Positions 44,381 through 54,183 of a stretch of DNA of 64,000 nt are shown here, piece after piece (within the stretch, counting starts at the first letter, position 1; each line of letters begins with the position of its first letter). Under the pieces are notes generated by a model. That model ran no database searches and was not told where the DNA came from. It was given only the letters and a program-made list of their open reading frames with translations. The DNA comes from JBBRRP01 sp038251425 (GTDB lineage: Bacteria; Myxococcota_A; Polyangia; Polyangiales; Polyangiaceae): the NCBI GenBank assembly GCA_038251425.1, contig JBBSBI010000003.1:1-64000 (forward strand), read 5' to 3'. Both the position numbers and the translations under genes were made by a program.

Positions 44381-46464
44381 CCCTTGGCCGTAATGCGCCG
44401 TCGTGAACGGCGACTAATAAAAAGGCCCGCTCCGAGCACCAGCGCGGGGAATCCAAAAATGGTGGAGTAAAAAACTGCCGTATCTTCTTTGCGTGAGTGC
44501 TGGATCCGCACGTCTTCCTCGGTGCTCTGCGATCCAGCGAAGCTTTCCTCACCCCCTAACCAACGCACGGCATCGTAAAAATACGCCTGATTCGCGTTGA
44601 ATTGACCGAGGAATGTGTCCGTGAAGCAGTCCGCATCGGCGGTCACGAAAATGCGGGCTTCCTTCTTCTCAGCCTCGGGCTTCTTAGCCTGAGCGTCCTT
44701 CTTGCCTTCATCCTTCTTGCCAGGCTGAGGATTCAGATCGCGCGTTACCGCGGCGGCCATGTTGAAGACTTCGCTCTTCTCCGCTTCCTGCTTTTCGTAG
44801 TCGGAATTGGCGTCGGCAAATGTGCCCATCATGCTGCGCACCGTAAAATTGATGTCCCCCTTGGCATCCTTGCCACGCTCCAAGCTGCCAGAGCCACCCA
44901 CGATCAGCGCGGCCCGAGGTGCGTTACGGCTCAGCGTAGAAACGGACGCGTGTGACGAAAAGCTTGAGGTGTAGATCAGTGCGCGGTCGCTTTTGTTCTG
45001 GCGCGCGGTCAAATGTTGATTGGCATTGGCGAGGAGCGGCGGCTGGAGCACAAGCCCCGCCATATCGGCGAGTGCCTGGAGCTGAGGCCTTTCGGTCGTG
45101 GGGTTGGGCAACGCCCCACTCGGTGTTGCGCCATCCTTGACCAGCGCAAACTGCCGATCAGCCGTGCGGTCCGGATCCAGGGCGAGCAGGAGCTTGCCGC
45201 CCTGCTCCAGGTAGCGTCGCAACGTGGCGAGCTCTTCGGGTGCAAAAGGATCGACTGGGCCAAGCACGAGCACCACATCTGCGTCCGCAGGGACCTCTTT
45301 GCCGAGGCCTTGAGTGAGGCCCAGATCGCGCACGGCGTAGTTCTGATTCTCAAGCAGCTTTCGAACTACTTGGCTGCCACGGCCGACGCCCCCTGAACGG
45401 TCCCCATCGTTGATCTCCCCGTGACCCGTGGTGAGGTACACCGTGCGCCGCGTCCGCACCAACTTCAACAGCACCTCTTGAAACTTCTCATCCAGCTTCT
45501 TCAGCGTATCCCGGGTGGACTGGTCGCCGATGTCCGTATTTAGCAGACTGAACTTCTGATTCTCGCCGCCCTTGGCCAAGATGATCTCGCCATCCTTGAA
45601 AGCACGATATTGCTCGGCAATTTTCGGATAGAGCAGGCGATCTTTGAACTCGACTTTGATGTTCGGGATGCCTTGAGCGAGCGCGTTCAAATACGCCGCC
45701 ACTTCCGTCTTGACCTCATTCACTTCAGGGAAGAAACCGATGATGCGCACCGGGCCTTTGATCTGTCGGGCAATCTTGATCGTGGCTTCGCCCGGCTTGG
45801 AGGTCTTGAAGTATGAAAAATCGACCTTCAGATCAGCGGCATCCGCGCTGAAAACAAACAAGCCCCCGTAAACAGCCGCCATGGCCAACGCCAAGCCCGC
45901 TGCTGCAGCTGCCCGCACACGCCGACTCTCAGGCTGCTCGGCGTGGCGCATCGGGTAAAGCGCCAGCTCAGCGAACACCATGGGCAGCAAGGTGAGCCAG
46001 ATCAGTGAGATCCAAACGATCCGAACCACCCCGATGATTCGCTCGCGTACCGGCACTTCGAGCCGATCCAGACCGAGCTTGGCAAGCCCAGCATCAGTGG
46101 TCGAAAAATAAAGGAGCACGCCGATGAGGCCTGCCAGCGACAAAAGCGCCAGCGTATTTTCGATTTCTTGGCGTGCACCACCCATGCGAAAACGCGGGGA
46201 AAAACGCACGAAAGTTGCGATCGCGACTGCAGAAAGCCCTAAACCTGAACCGAACCAACGGCCATTCTCAAGCTCTGAGAAAACCCGTTCGCCGAGGTAA
46301 AGCAGCGCCAGACCGAACACGTACAACGGCACAGTCCACGCCGGCGATGTGCGATCATCCTTCACCGCGGCAGTGGCCATCGGTGCCACTACAGCTTCCG
46401 GACCCTCGGGAGGAACCCGATTGGCATCGCCAGAATCCGTCATGTTTTCGTCGTTCAGCGCCAT
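44377..46464 (-). CDS. GldG-like ABC exporter accessory protein
   Basis: A 695-aa protein with about five membrane segments and a central substrate-binding-like domain. The segment KIARQIKGPVRIIGFFPEVNEVK ... VEFKDRLLYPKIAEQYRAF ... YLTTGHGEINDGDR is diagnostic of the GldG/ABC-transporter auxiliary family (related to an IFT52-like region). A charged Lys/Glu/Ala stretch near the C-terminus (KKDEGKKDAQAKKPEAEKK) is low complexity. It overlaps the permease gene by ten bases and DUF4340 by four. The substrate is unknown; in Bacteroidota GldAFG is needed for gliding. Confidence 0.88.
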   Translation of the reverse strand: MALNDENMTDSGDANRVPPEGPEAVVAPMATAAVKDDRTSPAWTVPLYVFGLALLYLGERVFSELENGRWFGSGLGLSAVAIATFVRFSPRFRMGGARQEIENTLALLSLAGLIGVLLYFSTTDAGLAKLGLDRLEVPVRERIIGVVRIVWISLIWLTLLPMVFAELALYPMRHAEQPESRRVRAAAAAGLALAMAAVYGGLFVFSADAADLKVDFSYFKTSKPGEATIKIARQIKGPVRIIGFFPEVNEVKTEVAAYLNALAQGIPNIKVEFKDRLLYPKIAEQYRAFKDGEIILAKGGENQKFSLLNTDIGDQSTRDTLKKLDEKFQEVLLKLVRTRRTVYLTTGHGEINDGDRSGGVGRGSQVVRKLLENQNYAVRDLGLTQGLGKEVPADADVVLVLGPVDPFAPEELATLRRYLEQGGKLLLALDPDRTADRQFALVKDGATPSGALPNPTTERPQLQALADMAGLVLQPPLLANANQHLTARQNKSDRALIYTSSFSSHASVSTLSRNAPRAALIVGGSGSLERGKDAKGDINFTVRSMMGTFADANSDYEKQEAEKSEVFNMAAAVTRDLNPQPGKKDEGKKDAQAKKPEAEKKEARIFVTADADCFTDTFLGQFNANQAYFYDAVRWLGGEESFAGSQSTEEDVRIQHSRKEDTAVFYSTIFGFPALVLGAGLFISRRSRRRITAKG

Positions 46465-47174
46465 CGTCGAGCCTCCAACACTTTGGTGGCGGCAAGCAGG
46501 AAAAAGTAAGTCACGGCCACGTAATAGACCACGCTGTCGAGGCGCAAGACGCCTGTCTGGAAGGTTCGGAAATTTTGATGATGAAGAGCAAAGGCATTCA
46601 GAAATTTATTCAGCGGGGCATCCACCAGCTGCGCGAGCTTCCAAAGCACCAGCCAGGGCACCAAAATGGCCGCGGCGATCACCACCGCGATGATCTGGTG
46701 GCGTGTCAGCGATGAAGCAAAAATCCCGATGGCCAGGACCGAGGCTCCCAAGAGCAACAGCCCCAAATAGCCGACAGCGATGTGGCCGACGCTCACCTTG
46801 CCATTCACCAAGATCAGGGCCGGCATGTAGAGCGTCAGGAGCACCATGATCATCAAGACCACGAACGCTCCGATAAACTTGCCCAAGATGATTTCCGCAT
46901 CAGTAATCGGAGACGTATTGAGCAAGATCACCGTCCCGTTCTGGCGTTCCTCGGCGAGCAATCGCATCGAAAGGGCTACCGCTGCCAGCATCATCGGGCC
47001 GCTCGTGTAGTAGAAGAACTGCTCCAATACTTGGCCGCTCAAGAGCTTTTCAGTGAGCACCATATTGTAAAACAGCAACCCGTTGATCAGGAGTGTCACC
47101 GAGATAATGATTGCGCCCATCGGTGAACGCACGATCGCGTTGAGCTCGCGTCTGGCTATGAGCATCGCCTTCAT
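46455..47174 (-). CDS. ABC-2 type permease (GldF-like)
   Basis: A 239-aa permease with six membrane segments. The opening (LIARRELNAIVRSPMGAIIISVTLLINGLLF) and RLLAEERQNGTVILLNTSPI match ABC-2 exporters of the GldF/NosY type; the RLLAEERQNGT motif contacts the ATPase. Coupled to the ATPase gene by a 4-nt overlap. Confidence 0.88.
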   Translation of the reverse strand: MKAMLIARRELNAIVRSPMGAIIISVTLLINGLLFYNMVLTEKLLSGQVLEQFFYYTSGPMMLAAVALSMRLLAEERQNGTVILLNTSPITDAEIILGKFIGAFVVLMIMVLLTLYMPALILVNGKVSVGHIAVGYLGLLLLGASVLAIGIFASSLTRHQIIAVVIAAAILVPWLVLWKLAQLVDAPLNKFLNAFALHHQNFRTFQTGVLRLDSVVYYVAVTYFFLLAATKVLEARRWR

Positions 47175-48193
47175 ACGGCCTCCACGGCGTCCGCGCCTGA
47201 GCGGAGATTGCTTCGGGCTCCGCGCCGCGCTCGGCGCTCCCCAGCCCCAGAAAGCGAAAGAAAAACGTTCTCGAGCTCGTTCTCGCTGCGCGCGAACTGA
47301 ACGACCTTGAGCCCCGCGCTCACGAGCGCACTCAGCAGCTCTTCGCGGACATCACTTTCACCCACCACGAGCGCACTCACCCAATGGCCTCCGGGTTCAG
47401 GGGGATCGATCTGGCTGATATCCGAAACACCGGAGAGGCGGCTGACCACCTGACGTAGATTTTCGAAAACTGCTTCCCTTTCGGCGGGCTGGGCTCGGAC
47501 TGTGACTTCAATCCGCATGCCGTGCGTCAGGGTGGAGAAGAGCTCCGCCTCCGTCCCCGCGGCCGCAATCCGACCATCCCGAATCACCAACAATTGGTCG
47601 CAGGTTTCGCTAATTTCTGTCAAAATATGGCTTGAAACAATCACAGTGTGCTCACCGCGCAGCCCGCGCACGAGATCGCGCATTTCGACGATCTGCTTTG
47701 GATCCAAGCCACTGATCGGCTCATCCAGGACCACCAGCTCTGGGCGATGCACAATCGCCTGCGCGATGCCAACCCGTTGCTTGAAGCCATGCGAAAGTGC
47801 GCCGATCAGTTGATGGCGTTCCTCTCCCAGCTCGGTTTGCTCAATCGCATCATCGACTCGTTTTGCGAGCTCTGAGCGCTGCACCCCGCGCAGCCGCGCG
47901 GCGAAGCTGAGGTACTCGCTCACTCGCATCTCGTTGTAGAGCGGCGGCGAGTCCGGCAGGTAACCGATCTTGGAGCGCACGAGCTCTGGATTCTCAACCA
48001 CATCCACATTCCCGACACGCACCGAGCCGCTCGTTGGCAGTAGGTCGCACGCTAGGATGCGCAGAGTGGTCGTTTTGCCGGCGCCATTGAGCCCCAAGAG
48101 CCCAACAATCTGCCCCTTCTCGATCTTCACCGAGAGCGGGCCCACCACTCGCCGATCTCCGTAGTACTTGTATAAGTCTTGAATCTCAATCAC
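47171..48193 (-). CDS. ABC transporter ATP-binding protein (GldA-like)
   Basis: A 340-aa ATPase that powers the exporter encoded downstream. It has Walker A GLNGAGKTTTL, Q-loop, signature LSHGFKQR (a degenerate LSGGQ), Walker B LVVLDEPISGLDP and the H-loop (IVSSHIL). About 100 residues follow the ATPase domain, as in GldA/NatA-type proteins. The frame is open to 48265, but homology starts at the GTG at 48193 (IEIQDLYKYYGD). First gene of a four-gene operon. Confidence 0.9.
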   Translation of the reverse strand: MIEIQDLYKYYGDRRVVGPLSVKIEKGQIVGLLGLNGAGKTTTLRILACDLLPTSGSVRVGNVDVVENPELVRSKIGYLPDSPPLYNEMRVSEYLSFAARLRGVQRSELAKRVDDAIEQTELGEERHQLIGALSHGFKQRVGIAQAIVHRPELVVLDEPISGLDPKQIVEMRDLVRGLRGEHTVIVSSHILTEISETCDQLLVIRDGRIAAAGTEAELFSTLTHGMRIEVTVRAQPAEREAVFENLRQVVSRLSGVSDISQIDPPEPGGHWVSALVVGESDVREELLSALVSAGLKVVQFARSENELENVFLSLSGAGERRARRGARSNLRSGADAVEAV

Positions 48194-48328
48194 GGTGCAT
48201 CCCGAAGTTTCCCGGCGTAAATTTAGAAGAGGGGCAGCGGAGCCCGGCGCCCGCGGGCGTACCACACTCTCACGCGGCTTGGGACCCTGGACCTCACCGA
48301 TTTATTCCCGCCATACACTACAAACATC

Positions 48329-49558
48329 ATGCCCCAGGCGGAAAGCTCTGACCCGACAGGATGGGCGAAAGCCGTTGCAGACGCCGCGCTAGGGCTCGGC
48401 TTTGCGCGCGTCGGTTTCGCGCCAGCTCAGCGCTTCGAACGCGGTTCGGATGCGCTCACGAGATGGCTCGACGCCGGTTTCAACGGTGAAATGGCCTATC
48501 TGAGCGACCATTCCGATCGAGCTGACCCCCGCACGCTGATGCCCGGCGCCAAAACGCTGGTGGTGGTCGCGTTGTCCTATTCGGGAGGCGGACTGGTGGA
48601 ATTGAGGAAACCTGGAGCGGCGCTGGTTCAACCGGGTTACGTGGCAGCCTACGCACGGGGCGGTGACTATCACACCGTCATGCGGCCCAAGCTGAATGCG
48701 CTCGCCAGGGCGTGCAACCAGATCTTCGGCCGGGAGGTCCTTGCGCGCGCCTGCGTCGATACCGCACCGCTTTTGGAGCGCGAGGCGGCGTGGTTGGCCG
48801 GAGTCGGCTTCACGGGCAAAAATACGCTCTCAATAGCGCCGGGGCTCGGCAGCTATTTCATGCTGGGCGAGCTCGTCTTAGATGTGGAGCTTCCGCAAAG
48901 CCTTGGCCAAGTACAAGGCTGCGGCAAATGCCGAAGCTGTCTGGATGCTTGTCCAACCCAAGCATTTGTTAGCGAATACGTGCTCGACGCGCGGCGTTGT
49001 ATTTCGTACCTCACGATTGAGTACCGCGGTGTGATCCCACGCGAGCTTCGCGCACTCATGGGCAATCACGTGTTTGGTTGCGATATCTGCCAAGCCGTGT
49101 GCCCTTACAATGCGGGCTCTGAAAGCAAACCGACGCCGCCGGGGCTTCCGCGAAAGGTCGATTATGCCCTACCTGAGCTACTTTCCCTGCTCGAACTCAC
49201 CTCTTCCGGTTACCGTCGCTTTGCTCGACGCACCGCGATGCGTCGGATCCCAAGGGCCTGCCTGGCACGAAACGCGGCGATTGCGCTCGGAAACTCCGGG
49301 GATCCTTCGGCGATTCAACCGCTACTCAATGCCCTCCACACTCATTTGAGTTCGCTTGTGCGGGGCCATGCCGCTTGGGCATTGGGGAGGCTCGGGAAAG
49401 GCGATCCCATCTCAAGCGTCGAAGGCCTGGCGCTCGCCAGCGCGCATGAAGGCGAAGCTTGGGTGCGTGAGGAAATCGAATGGGCGCTCTCCGAAATCCA
49501 AACACCTCGCCTCGAAGAAACTGCTGAAGTGAACCCCACGCAACTAAAAAGGAGCTAG
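48329..49558 (+). CDS. queG: epoxyqueuosine reductase
   Basis: A cobalamin-dependent reductase that converts epoxyqueuosine to queuosine in tRNA anticodons. The N-terminal part has the QueG layout (GFARVGFAPAQRFER, ARGGDYHTVMRPKL), and the ferredoxin-like part holds two 4Fe-4S motifs, CGKCRSCLDACPTQAF and CDICQAVCPYN, with CISYLTIEYRG between them. The C-terminal part has HEAT-like repeats (RGHAAWALGRLG), as in the longer QueG form. At 409 aa it is typical. It is followed two bases later by the CoxC-like gene. Confidence 0.93.
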   Translation: MPQAESSDPTGWAKAVADAALGLGFARVGFAPAQRFERGSDALTRWLDAGFNGEMAYLSDHSDRADPRTLMPGAKTLVVVALSYSGGGLVELRKPGAALVQPGYVAAYARGGDYHTVMRPKLNALARACNQIFGREVLARACVDTAPLLEREAAWLAGVGFTGKNTLSIAPGLGSYFMLGELVLDVELPQSLGQVQGCGKCRSCLDACPTQAFVSEYVLDARRCISYLTIEYRGVIPRELRALMGNHVFGCDICQAVCPYNAGSESKPTPPGLPRKVDYALPELLSLLELTSSGYRRFARRTAMRRIPRACLARNAAIALGNSGDPSAIQPLLNALHTHLSSLVRGHAAWALGRLGKGDPISSVEGLALASAHEGEAWVREEIEWALSEIQTPRLEETAEVNPTQLKRS

Positions 49559-49559
49559 G

Positions 49560-50168
49560 TTGAGCCCCATGTCTTTCCAGTCCGAGCACCCCCGCGGGCC
49601 ACGTGAGCCCTCTTTCCGGATGTCCGCACGGCAGCTCGGGATGTGGATCTTCATCGCCTCACTGAGCGCAATCTTCATCGCTAACATCGTCGGCTACCTG
49701 GTAACCCGTTCAAATAACCGGGAGTGGCGCACGTTAGGCCTGCCGGGCCTTCCTCCCGGGCTCTTCGTGAGCACAGCCTTTATTCTGTTGCTGAGCCTCT
49801 CGGGGCACATTGGGCTCCGAGCCCTCCGCGCCAATCACTACTCTCGGTTTAAGCTGTGGCTGCGCGCCATGCTGGGCTTTGCAGTGTTATTCTTGGTTGC
49901 CCAAGCCTTCAACTGGCACAGCATGACTCAGGTGGAAGGCAGTGCAAGCCTGAAGAATCTGTATACTTTTACGTACTTCATGCTGACGGGCCTACATGCC
50001 TTGCATGTCTTGGGTGGCTTTGCCCCGCTCGGCCTTGTGCTCTACAAGGCCGAACAACGGAAGTATTCGAGCTCACGCCTAGAAGGCGTGGCGCTCTGCG
50101 TGCAGTACTGGGATTTTTTGGGCGTCGTGTGGCTGGTGCTACTCACCACGCTCTACGTGGTGACTTGA
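49560..50168 (+). CDS. heme-copper oxidase subunit III
   Basis: A 202-aa polytopic membrane protein of about five segments: RQLGMWIFIASLSAIFIANIV, then LKNLYTFTYFMLTGLHALHVLGG and [25 protein letters not shown]. These are the standard CyoC/CoxC signatures (HxxHVxGG; YWHFVDVVW equivalent here YWDFLGVVW). The TTG at 49560 has AAAAGGAG five bases upstream; ATG at 49569 is the alternative start. No subunit I or II is nearby, so it is a stray subunit. Overlaps htpG by 16 bp at the convergent 3' ends. Confidence 0.88.
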   Translation: MSPMSFQSEHPRGPREPSFRMSARQLGMWIFIASLSAIFIANIVGYLVTRSNNREWRTLGLPGLPPGLFVSTAFILLLSLSGHIGLRALRANHYSRFKLWLRAMLGFAVLFLVAQAFNWHSMTQVEGSASLKNLYTFTYFMLTGLHALHVLGGFAPLGLVLYKAEQRKYSSSRLEGVALCVQYWDFLGVVWLVLLTTLYVVT

Positions 50169-52078
50169 GCAGGCTCCACATTGGGCTCCACGTGTTCGTG
50201 GGCTGCCGCGAGCGTGAGGAGCGCCGAGAGGCGCCGTGCGAAGAGGCCAGGGTCAACGATTGGGCTGCCCTCCGAGAGCAACGCTTGATCGTAAAGGACG
50301 AGGATCCAGTCCCCCACCCGCTCATTCCCGGGAACCTGGCTCTCAAGCTCTGACAGCCGAGCGATCAACGGGTGATCGACATTCACCTCGAAAATCCGTC
50401 GATTCTCTGGGACGCTCATGCGCGACGCGCGCAGCATGCGTTCGATATGTGGCGACATGCCACCATCGGATACCACCAAACATACTGGCGAATCGGTGAG
50501 GCGCTCCGAGGCGCGCACGTCGGCAACGCGATCTTTGAGCACTTCCCGGATGCGCGTGATGAATGGCACCATCTCCGGCTTCTCCTCGGACTTCGCGTCG
50601 TCTTTCGGCTTGTCCGCATCGTCCAACTTGAGATCAGCCTGCATCGCCGAAACGAGCGGTTTATCGCCGTAGGTTTCAAGAGTTGAAACGGCGAAGGGAT
50701 CGACGGGGTCAGTCAGGAAGAGCACCTCATAACCACGCTTCTTGAGCAGTTCCAAATGCGGGCTCGACTCTAGCTGAGCGCGCGATGAACCGGCGGCGTA
50801 ATAGATCGCGTTTTGACCCGTCTTCATCCGTTCCACGTAAGCGTCGAGCGATGTCAGCTCGGAGCCTGCAGTGCTCTCGTAGCGCAGCAGCTTACTCACT
50901 CGATCTTTGTACTCAGGCTCAAAATGCAGCCCTTCCTTGATCACCGCACCGAAGATCTTCCAGAATGCGGCATATTCTTCGGCCTGCCCTGCGGCCAGCT
51001 CTTCGATCAAGTCCAGTGTTTGGCTCACGACCTGCTTTTTAATGATCCGCACGGCACGCGAATCCTGAAGCACTTCGCGCGAGACATTCAGCGGCAAATC
51101 CTCGGAATCAACCACGCCTCGCACAAAACGCAGCCAACGCGGCACGAGCTCCTGACAGTTATCCATCACGAACACGCGTTTCACGTGGAGGCGAACGCCG
51201 TGCGCAGGCTCGGGCTCAAACAAATCGAACGGGGCTCGCTTGGGCAGAAACAGAAGGCCCACAAACATCTGGGTGCCTTCGATCTTGAAGTGCTTGTACG
51301 CGAGTGGCGGCTCCCAATCATGCGTCAGATGTTGATAGAAATCCTCATATTGCTCCTTGCTGACATCCTTGGAGTTCCGCTGCCAAAGCGCGCTCGCCTG
51401 ATTGATGGCAGTGAACTTGAGCTCGGAGCTCTCTTTCTCGATTTCGCCGAGCTCGATGGGGTGCGCGATGTAGTCGGAATAGCGGGAAATCAGCTGCTTG
51501 ATTCGGAAAGACTCCAAGAATTCGGCAGACTCATCCTTCAGGTGCAACACGACGGTCGTACCTGAAACGTCGCGGGTGGCCGATTCGATCGTGAACGTGC
51601 TCTCGCCTTTGGAGATCCAGGCGTGCGCCTCTTCCGTGCCGGCGGCGCGACTGATGACCTCGACTTCGTCGGCGACAAGATACGCACTATAGAATCCAAC
51701 CCCGAACTGCCCGATCAGATCCACCTTTTGATCCGCAGATTGGGCTTGCTTCAACTTCTCCGCAAACTCTCGCGTGCCAGACCAAGCGACTGTTCCGAGT
51801 GATTGGGCCAGCTCATCGGCCGTCATCCCGACGCCGTTATCCCAGATCGTTAGCGTCTTCTTTTCAGGATCTGCCGAAATCCGAATCTTCAGAACGTGAT
51901 CGGGAGCGAGCAGCTCCGGATTCTGAATGCCACGGAATCTGAGCTTATCGAGCGCATCCGAGGCATTCGAAACGAGCTCGCGGAGAAAGACTTCCTGATT
52001 GCTGTAGAGCGACTGGATCACCAATCGCAAAACTTGCGTGACTTCGGCTTTGAAATGATGCTCTTGGCGTTCGCTCAT
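50153..52078 (-). CDS. htpG: molecular chaperone HtpG (Hsp90)
   Basis: A 641-aa Hsp90 homologue: GHKL ATPase N-terminal domain ([38 protein letters not shown]), middle domain ([11 protein letters not shown], catalytic-Arg region) and a C-terminal dimerisation domain without the eukaryotic MEEVD tail. The start is ATG with GAGGA upstream on the minus strand. A weak -35/-10-like pair (TTGCTC, then TATGGT, 16 bp apart) precedes it; no clear heat-shock element was seen. It is convergent with the oxidase subunit gene. Confidence 0.93.
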
Positions 52079-52134
52079 GGCATTCCTCGTTTGGCGCGCA
52101 CCATAACCATTCGAACGCGCCGAGCAAGGGCAGC

Positions 52135-52725
52135 CTACGGGGCGAGCTGCTGGACTGCCCAGGAAGCCGCAGTCTTTGCGTAAACGAAGCGATCGTGGAG
52201 CCGGAACTCGCCCCCGATCCAGAATTCAAACATTTCTGGTTCCACGCCATAACCACCCCAGAACGCGGGCCGAGCGACCTCCGCACCCTCAAAGCGAGCC
52301 CGCACCGTTTCCGCCCGCTGAAGCAACTCTGCCCGATCGACGATGGGCCGACTTTGGGGCGATGCCCAAGCCCCGATCTGACTTTCTCGAGGACGACTGG
52401 CAAAGTACACGTCTGACGCTGCTGGACTCAGCTTAACTGCTACGCCTTCGATGCGGACTTGTCGCGTAAGTGAACGGAAGTGGAAGGTCAATGCCACTCG
52501 AGGTTCCCCGTCCATTTCGTGCGCCTTGGCACTTTCGTAATTAGTGAAAAAAGCCGCCTTGCCTTCAACGCGGCCCTTGTAGAGCACCATGCGCGAGCGA
52601 GGTTTGCCGGAGGCGTCCACGGTAGCGAGGGCCATCGCATCCACCATCAATTCGCCGGCCTGCTCCGCCTCCCGGTACCAGCTATCCAGCGTCTCCCAGG
52701 GGTCTTTGCTCAGCAATGCCTGCAT
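52135..52725 (-). CDS. pdxH: pyridoxamine 5'-phosphate oxidase
   Basis: FMN-dependent oxidase that makes PLP from PNP or PMP. Motifs: RMVLYKG near residue 45, GKAAFFTNYESAKAHEM, PRVALTFHFRSLTRQVRIEG (FMN phosphate), YFASRPRESQIGAWAS and the C-terminal FWGGYGVEPEMFEFWIGG ... LHDRF. The frame is open to 52773, but the start at MQALLSKDPW (ATG 52725) gives the normal length of 196 aa. Divergent from the murein endopeptidase gene by 98 bp. Confidence 0.93.
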   Translation of the reverse strand: MQALLSKDPWETLDSWYREAEQAGELMVDAMALATVDASGKPRSRMVLYKGRVEGKAAFFTNYESAKAHEMDGEPRVALTFHFRSLTRQVRIEGVAVKLSPAASDVYFASRPRESQIGAWASPQSRPIVDRAELLQRAETVRARFEGAEVARPAFWGGYGVEPEMFEFWIGGEFRLHDRFVYAKTAASWAVQQLAP

Positions 52726-52823
52726 ACGTACGCGTCTATTCGATTGCGCACCTCCGATCAAACGCCCGCACATTTCCCATTGATTTGGTGAGATCGAGGT
52801 ATTGGGCTAGCGTTTCACACCCT

Positions 52824-54179
52824 GTGAAGCGACCCCTCCTTTCAGCCCGGCGTCTCCTGAGCCCTGTTTACTGGATAGGTGTCCTCAGTCTCAGCTGCGC
52901 GACCGCCACTCCACCGCTCCGGAGTTCGGAGCTAGGCGCTACGGAGCCTCGGACACCCCAAGAGCTTCCGGATGCGTCTAATAGCGAATTCCCGGCGCTC
53001 AGCGCAGGTGTGGTACCCCCGACGAATCCGCCCCGCGCACGCTTCTCGGCCGTTGAGCAAAACCCCAACATTGCGGGAGAAGATGGCGAGGCCGATCCGG
53101 ACGATCCTACTGCCGTCCATGACGATGTCCCCGAGGAAGATCCGAGTACATTTGCGCAAGGATCCCAGCTCAAACGTCCCCATCCGTACGATGCGCTGAG
53201 CGAAAAGACGCTGGAACAATGGCTGCTGCACAGTCCCGAAAAGTTGGGGGCGTTGTCGATCGGTCGTCCCAATGGTGGCGCGCTCATGAACGGCGTTCGC
53301 TTCCCGGAGAGTGACTTTTACACACTGGTGGCGCCTGGTACGGCCTGGGCCTCCGAAGAAACCGTGACTTACCTCACGCGCAGTCTTGCCAGGGTCCACG
53401 AAGCATTCCCGGACGCTCCCAAGCTGTTCATCGGTGACGTGAGTGCCCAAAGCGGTGGGCACCTGTCGCCGCATCTCAGCCATCAGGCAGGACGCGATAT
53501 TGATATCAGCTATTTCTATATTGCTGGAGCCAAGTGGTACGCCACGGCGAACGCTTTGAACCTCGATGTGGAGAAAACGTGGGCTTTCATTCGAGCACTG
53601 ACGCTTGAATCCGACGTTGAGATGATCCTGATTGATGCTTCCATTCAAGGGCTCCTGAAGCCTTACGCGCTAAAATGCGGCGATGATCCGGTTTGGGTCG
53701 AGGATCTGTTTCGTGGAACCCTGGGCGTGCGCCCAGCGTTGATTCGTCACGTTCGAGGCCATCGCACGCACCTGCACATCCGGTTCTACAATCCCGACGC
53801 GCAAGAGAGCGCGCACCGCCTGCAACCGCTGTTGGTGAAATACAACAAGGTTAAGCCGCGCGTCTACACCGTGAGTTACACTGCCAAAAAGAAAGATACG
53901 TTTAAGTCAATTGCTGCTCGCTTCGGCATCAGCGTCAGCACGCTGATGGCAGCGAATAACGGGCGTTATTTAGATATTGGCAAGGGGAAACGTGTGCGCC
54001 TGATCAACAAGAGCAAGGTACTCTACGCCAAGGCGGTGTATCTGATTCCACGAGCCGGCACGTTGCCCTCGCCGGAGGTCATCATTCCCGCGCGCCGCCT
54101 GCCCAACATGGCACCTAACAGCGCAACCCCGAACTCGATGAACCCTGGCCTCGGCACCAGACACCCATCCACAGGCTAA
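52824..54179 (+). CDS. penicillin-insensitive murein endopeptidase (MepA-like) with LysM domain
   Basis: A 451-aa peptidoglycan-cleaving lipoprotein. The start is GTG at 52824, which gives a lipobox signal (VYWIGVLSLSC). A disordered acidic linker leads to the M74/LAS metalloprotease domain: QSGGHLSPHLSHQAGRDIDI with the zinc His/Asp residues and HLHIRFYNPD near the end of the domain. A C-terminal LysM module (YTVSYTAKKKDTFKSIAARFGISVSTLMAANNG) targets peptidoglycan. The frame is open 36 codons upstream into pdxH, which is not expected to be translated. Confidence 0.9.
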   Translation: MKRPLLSARRLLSPVYWIGVLSLSCATATPPLRSSELGATEPRTPQELPDASNSEFPALSAGVVPPTNPPRARFSAVEQNPNIAGEDGEADPDDPTAVHDDVPEEDPSTFAQGSQLKRPHPYDALSEKTLEQWLLHSPEKLGALSIGRPNGGALMNGVRFPESDFYTLVAPGTAWASEETVTYLTRSLARVHEAFPDAPKLFIGDVSAQSGGHLSPHLSHQAGRDIDISYFYIAGAKWYATANALNLDVEKTWAFIRALTLESDVEMILIDASIQGLLKPYALKCGDDPVWVEDLFRGTLGVRPALIRHVRGHRTHLHIRFYNPDAQESAHRLQPLLVKYNKVKPRVYTVSYTAKKKDTFKSIAARFGISVSTLMAANNGRYLDIGKGKRVRLINKSKVLYAKAVYLIPRAGTLPSPEVIIPARRLPNMAPNSATPNSMNPGLGTRHPSTG

Positions 54180-54183
54180 CCCC

